Shown here: positions 33,112 through 36,226 of the stretch, in pieces | Position numbering within the stretch: the stretch's first letter is position 1 | Layout: each line of letters starts with the position of its first letter | Made by a program: the position numbers and the translations under genes | Assembly (NCBI GenBank): GCA_016195825.1 | Contig: JACPYV010000047.1 | Coordinates: forward strand, 1 to 36,226 | From: Burkholderiales bacterium | GTDB taxonomy: Bacteria; Pseudomonadota; Gammaproteobacteria; Burkholderiales; Burkholderiaceae_C | Direction of reading: 5' to 3' | Length of the DNA: 36,226 nt | The notes under the pieces: model-generated | Told to the model about the DNA's origin: nothing | Database searches by the model: none | The model's input: only the letters and a program-made list of their open reading frames with translations

Positions 33112-35013
33112 CTACTCGATGCGAGCCTCACCCCAGGTCACGACGATGGGCCCGACGATATCGGCCCCATGCTGGCGCGCGATCAGCTCGATCAGCTTCA
33201 CGCCGCGCAGGTCGGCGCCGAGTTCGCGCGCCGCTTGGTTGAACTTCATCGGTGCGGTCGCGGCGAGGCGGCGGCCGTCGCCCCAGACCTCGAAGCTGAC
33301 GGCCGCGGTCTTGCCACGCGTCGAATCGTCAACGCCGACGCGGGCCACGAAGCGCTGCGAGCCGGGTGCCACCTGCACCTGCAGGCGCGAGTCGGCCAGC
33401 ACGCCGATGCCGTGGCGAAAGGCCTGGCGCTGCACACTCAACGCCTGTTCGTAGGGCGTCGAATCTGCACGCGGGCCGCCCCAGCCAGCATAGGCGGGGC
33501 GGGTGCCGCCGTTGTCGGTGGTGGCCCATGACGCGAGCGAGCGATAGCCGACGGGGTCCTGCTCCGGCGCACGGATGCCGTCGCGGGCGACGTAGACATT
33601 GCCGGGCCGCTCGGACACGAAATAGCCGCGCGGTAACAGGTGCTTGCCTGTGGCCGTGAATAGCAGCGCCTCGCGCGGCTGCAACTGAAACTCGCGCTGG
33701 CCGGTGAACGTGCCCGCGTCGGCGCGCGCCCAGGCGTCGCGCAGCGCGATGGGCGCGGCGGCATCCATCTTCAGATGCTCAGCTGTCAGTGTGAACCTGG
33801 CGGGCGCGCCGGTGCGGTTGAACAGCAGCACCGCCTTACGTCCATCAGCCAGCGTCTTCACGAGGATCTGCCGGTCGCTATCGGCATAGGCGATGACGCC
33901 CTGGTGGCCAGCCGGGTCCTGGTTGATGGCGACCACCTCGGGCGCCTTCAGGATGTCGATCAGCGCGGGCGCGGCTTTCGACAGGTCCGTGCCGATCATC
34001 AGCGGCGCCGCCGTGATGGCCCACAGGCCTAGGTGGGTGCGCGCTTCCAGCAGGTGGCTTCCATCGAAATCGCCATTGCCAATCTCCAGCATGTCGGGGT
34101 CGTTCCAGCGGCCGGGGCCGGCGTAGAACTCGCGAGTGGCGACGGTGTCGAAGTTGTGCACCATCTGCGAGAAGGTGTTGGCGATATCGCGGCTGGTGCG
34201 CCACATCGTGCCGTAGTCCTGCCCCCAGCTGCGGACGTTGACAGTGCCCCACAGGCACACCGACAACACGTAGTCGCCATTCGGCCTCACCTCGTGCAGC
34301 GCCTGTTTCAGGCCGGCGTAGAGCGCCTGGGTGCCTGGCACGTCGGACTGGTTGACATTGCCTTCGACGATGCTGGGCTTGACCTCGCGGTACTGACCCG
34401 ACGCGACATGCGGCCGGTCACGGCCGTACGACGACAGCCCGCAGCCGTCCACCTTCAGGTAGTCGAAGTTCCACTCGCCGAAGAACAGCGCCACATCCTG
34501 CTTGACGAAGCCCATCAGACCCACCTCGCGCTCGGCGTGCGTGCCTTCGGGCAGGTTGGGGCTGTCGGCGTCGTAGGCCTGCGAGCACGCATTGCGGCCG
34601 ATGTCGGTGTAGATGCCGGCCTTCAGGCCCATCGCGTGGATCTTGTCGGTGAAGGGGCGCAGCGACGAGCCCTTGTCGCCCCCTGCCTCATCACGAAGGG
34701 CTGCGCTCGGGAACAGCCCCGTGCGCACCTGCAGCCGTCCGTCGCTGGTGCGCCGCTTGAGCCACCAGCCGTCGTCCACGTTGATGCTGCGGTAGCCCGC
34801 GCCGGCCAGGCCGGAGTCGACGATGACACGGGCCGAGTCCAGCACCTTCTGCTCGGTGATGTCGACGCGGAAGGCGTTCCAGCTGGACCAGCCCATGGGC
34901 GGCGTGGGCGCACTGCCGACCGGCTGGTGTTGCCAGCGGCTGGTGGGTGCCAGCGGCTGCTGGGCCTGCGCGGTGGTCAGCGAGGTGGCAAGGGCAAGGG
35001 CAAGCAGCTTCAT
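33112..35013 (-). CDS. Secreted GH27 alpha-galactosidase with C-terminal NPCBM-like domain
   Basis: A 633-residue protein. I chose ATG 35013, which starts the signal peptide MKLLALALATSLTTAQA; its ATGA overlaps the upstream stop, so a longer version from 35088 is unlikely. The GH27 barrel (about residues 35-330) has TPPMGWSSWNAF, SINVDDGWW, the nucleophile Asp189 in FDYLKVDGCG, the acid/base Asp276 in MWRTSRDI, and the conserved RWNDPDML. A beta-sandwich domain follows, and the last 145 residues (SLASWATTDNGG, RHGIGVLADSRLQVQVAPGSQ, VSFEVWGDGRRL, GVKLIELI) match the NPCBM/NEW2 type often attached to these enzymes. It removes terminal alpha-galactose outside the cytoplasm. Confidence 0.94.
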   Translation of the reverse strand: MKLLALALATSLTTAQAQQPLAPTSRWQHQPVGSAPTPPMGWSSWNAFRVDITEQKVLDSARVIVDSGLAGAGYRSINVDDGWWLKRRTSDGRLQVRTGLFPSAALRDEAGGDKGSSLRPFTDKIHAMGLKAGIYTDIGRNACSQAYDADSPNLPEGTHAEREVGLMGFVKQDVALFFGEWNFDYLKVDGCGLSSYGRDRPHVASGQYREVKPSIVEGNVNQSDVPGTQALYAGLKQALHEVRPNGDYVLSVCLWGTVNVRSWGQDYGTMWRTSRDIANTFSQMVHNFDTVATREFYAGPGRWNDPDMLEIGNGDFDGSHLLEARTHLGLWAITAAPLMIGTDLSKAAPALIDILKAPEVVAINQDPAGHQGVIAYADSDRQILVKTLADGRKAVLLFNRTGAPARFTLTAEHLKMDAAAPIALRDAWARADAGTFTGQREFQLQPREALLFTATGKHLLPRGYFVSERPGNVYVARDGIRAPEQDPVGYRSLASWATTDNGGTRPAYAGWGGPRADSTPYEQALSVQRQAFRHGIGVLADSRLQVQVAPGSQRFVARVGVDDSTRGKTAAVSFEVWGDGRRLAATAPMKFNQAARELGADLRGVKLIELIARQHGADIVGPIVVTWGEARIE

Positions 35014-36226
35014 GCAGCGTGGTTCATCAGGCGGCCGAAGGCGGCGGGAATGTGAAAGTCGGGGGTCGCAGTCTTCGTCGGGCTCCACGCGGAATAGACG
35101 CGTCCCGCATCCTTGCCCTCCTGTCCCTCCACGCGAAAGAGATTGAGCCGCCAGCCGTCGTCGGCACCGTGCATGGGCACGGCCAGCTCAGCGGTCCACA
35201 CACGGGCCTGTTCGTCGATGTGCGCCCTGGCGCGGCTCTCGCCGATGAGGCGCCGCTTGCCCGAGGCTTCAACGGCGATCTCCAGCAGCAGGCCGTTGGG
35301 CGACACCTCCACCTCGCGGTAGCTCTTCAGGCCAGCGCGGTCCGGTGCCTGCAGGAAGACCTCGACGACGTCGCGCTCCCACAGCGGCCAGATGTCGGTC
35401 GCCGACCCAGCGCGCTCATGGGTACTCAGCGCGTCGAACCTACAGATGAAGCGCAGGTAGAGCTGGCTCGATCCCCGCAGCAGCTGCACGCGCGTGGACT
35501 GCGGGCCGGCGAGCGGCTTGCCCTGCCAGTCATGCCGGAAGAACGTGGTGGGTGCGTCAGCCCACTGCGACGCGAGCGGGAAGCCGTCGCCGGCCACCTG
35601 CGCCACCTTGCCAGCAAAGGCGACGGGCAGCGAGTCGGCCGCTTCAGGGTGCGCCTCGATCAGCAGGCTGTGCGTGAATTTGAGGGGCAGCGTGGGCTTG
35701 TCGGCACTCACGACACCCAGCGCCTGGCCGCTCAGTGAATCGCGCAACGTCCATCGGCCGGCGGCCAAGCCGCGCAGCGTGACTGTGCCATCCCAGCGCT
35801 CGGCATAGAAGGCGTAATGCAGCGCCCCGCCCTGCTCGACGACATGCGTCTCCGGCTTGTCAAAGCCCAGGTCGTACAGCTCGCCGCGGTAGCGGCCTTC
35901 GGCCAGCCGCTGGCGGTTGTAGAGGTCCACCCACTGGCGCCAGTGCAGCTCGCGCTCGGGCGTCAGCAGGAAGCTGTCCTTGGGCTTGGGGTCCACCGGC
36001 CAGGTGAACTTGCTGGCCACAACGGCGCCGATGCCCACGCTGGACGCGAAGTCCTGGCCACCGGTGCTCAACTCGACATGGTCGCCTGCGTACGCGGCCC
36101 AGGGGCCCATCAGTGCCTTCAGCGTCTTGCCCTTGTGGCGCACCTGCCAACTCGACGTGGGGTCGGACGCCGGTGCCTGGTCCATGAACGGCATGTTGTG
36201 GAAGGCGTAGCCGGTGCCGCAGGGGC
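35010..36226 (-). CDS. GH36-like alpha-galactosidase, C-terminal part, with CBM9-like domain
   Basis: The frame is open past the right edge (it reads P-C-G-T-G-Y-A-F-H-N-M-P-F before the first internal Met), so the N-terminus and the catalytic nucleophile are outside the window. The visible barrel end and beta domain (LKALMGPWAAYAGDHVEL, ASKFTWP, LTPERELHWRQWVDLYN, LYDLGFDKPETHVVE) resemble GH36 melibiases. Residues in the last third (LYLRFICRFDA, WERDVVEVFLQAP, VEVSPNGLLLEIAVEA, YSAWSPTKTATPDFHIPAAFGRL) match the CBM9/DOMON-like carbohydrate-binding fold. The stop overlaps the GH27 start by four bases, so the two galactosidases are translationally coupled. Confidence 0.72.
   Translation of the reverse strand, partial: PCGTGYAFHNMPFMDQAPASDPTSSWQVRHKGKTLKALMGPWAAYAGDHVELSTGGQDFASSVGIGAVVASKFTWPVDPKPKDSFLLTPERELHWRQWVDLYNRQRLAEGRYRGELYDLGFDKPETHVVEQGGALHYAFYAERWDGTVTLRGLAAGRWTLRDSLSGQALGVVSADKPTLPLKFTHSLLIEAHPEAADSLPVAFAGKVAQVAGDGFPLASQWADAPTTFFRHDWQGKPLAGPQSTRVQLLRGSSQLYLRFICRFDALSTHERAGSATDIWPLWERDVVEVFLQAPDRAGLKSYREVEVSPNGLLLEIAVEASGKRRLIGESRARAHIDEQARVWTAELAVPMHGADDGWRLNLFRVEGQEGKDAGRVYSAWSPTKTATPDFHIPAAFGRLMNHAA

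Overview
The window is high-GC DNA from what looks like a betaproteobacterium of the Burkholderiales, probably of the Roseateles/Mitsuaria/Pelomonas/Rubrivivax kind. The evidence is GC-ending codons, a PEP-CTERM protein, TonB-receptor sugar loci and many secreted polysaccharidases. The genus is an inference. Both ends cut through genes: an ABC ATPase on the left and a GH36-like alpha-galactosidase on the right.

Left part (1-4617, + strand): the tail of a sugar ABC ATPase, a periplasmic TonB-C-terminal-domain protein, a secreted GH39-like hydrolase, and a secreted cytochrome c fused to a PQQ-type sugar dehydrogenase. Next (4647-10554, - strand) is a tight operon read from 10554 downward: solute-binding protein, two permeases, GH1 beta-glucosidase, GH16 lipoprotein, small secreted protein. 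It has no ATPase gene of its own.

Middle (10878-19345): two tandem secreted GH18 chitinases that share a 435-bp binding-module/linker block, and a secreted GH16 beta-glucanase with beta/gamma-crystallin-like and CBM6 domains. A LysR/SDR/SnoaL-like unit and a LacI-family regulator follow. Perfect or near-perfect LacI-type palindromes (TTGAAAGCGCTTTCAA) lie before the ABC/GH1/GH16 operon, before the second GH16 gene, and (three copies) before the TonB-dependent receptor. The neighbouring LacI protein is the natural candidate regulator. Chitin plus beta-1,3-glucan points to fungal cell walls as the substrate.

19777-27791: the TonB-dependent receptor is followed, across a terminator-like element, by a four-gene translationally coupled operon: flavin-dependent halogenase, SapC-like protein, cupin-8/JmjC-like protein, second halogenase. 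The two halogenases differ at diagnostic motifs.

27792-30178: an elongation factor G paralogue is preceded by a roughly 360-base leader. The leader holds two possible short ORFs, a competing-hairpin terminator and a hairpin that encloses the EF-G ribosome binding site and ends at its ATG. It looks like a translation-sensing control region.

Right part (30216-36226, - strand): partial GH36-like alpha-galactosidase with CBM9-like tail, GH27 alpha-galactosidase with NPCBM-like tail, a ricin-B/DUF4874/DUF4832 secreted protein, and a spherulin-4/GH135-like protein with a PEP-CTERM anchor. Together these suggest attack on a galactose/galactosamine-containing polymer, possibly fungal galactosaminogalactan (inference). 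No tRNA, rRNA, insertion sequence or CRISPR array was seen.
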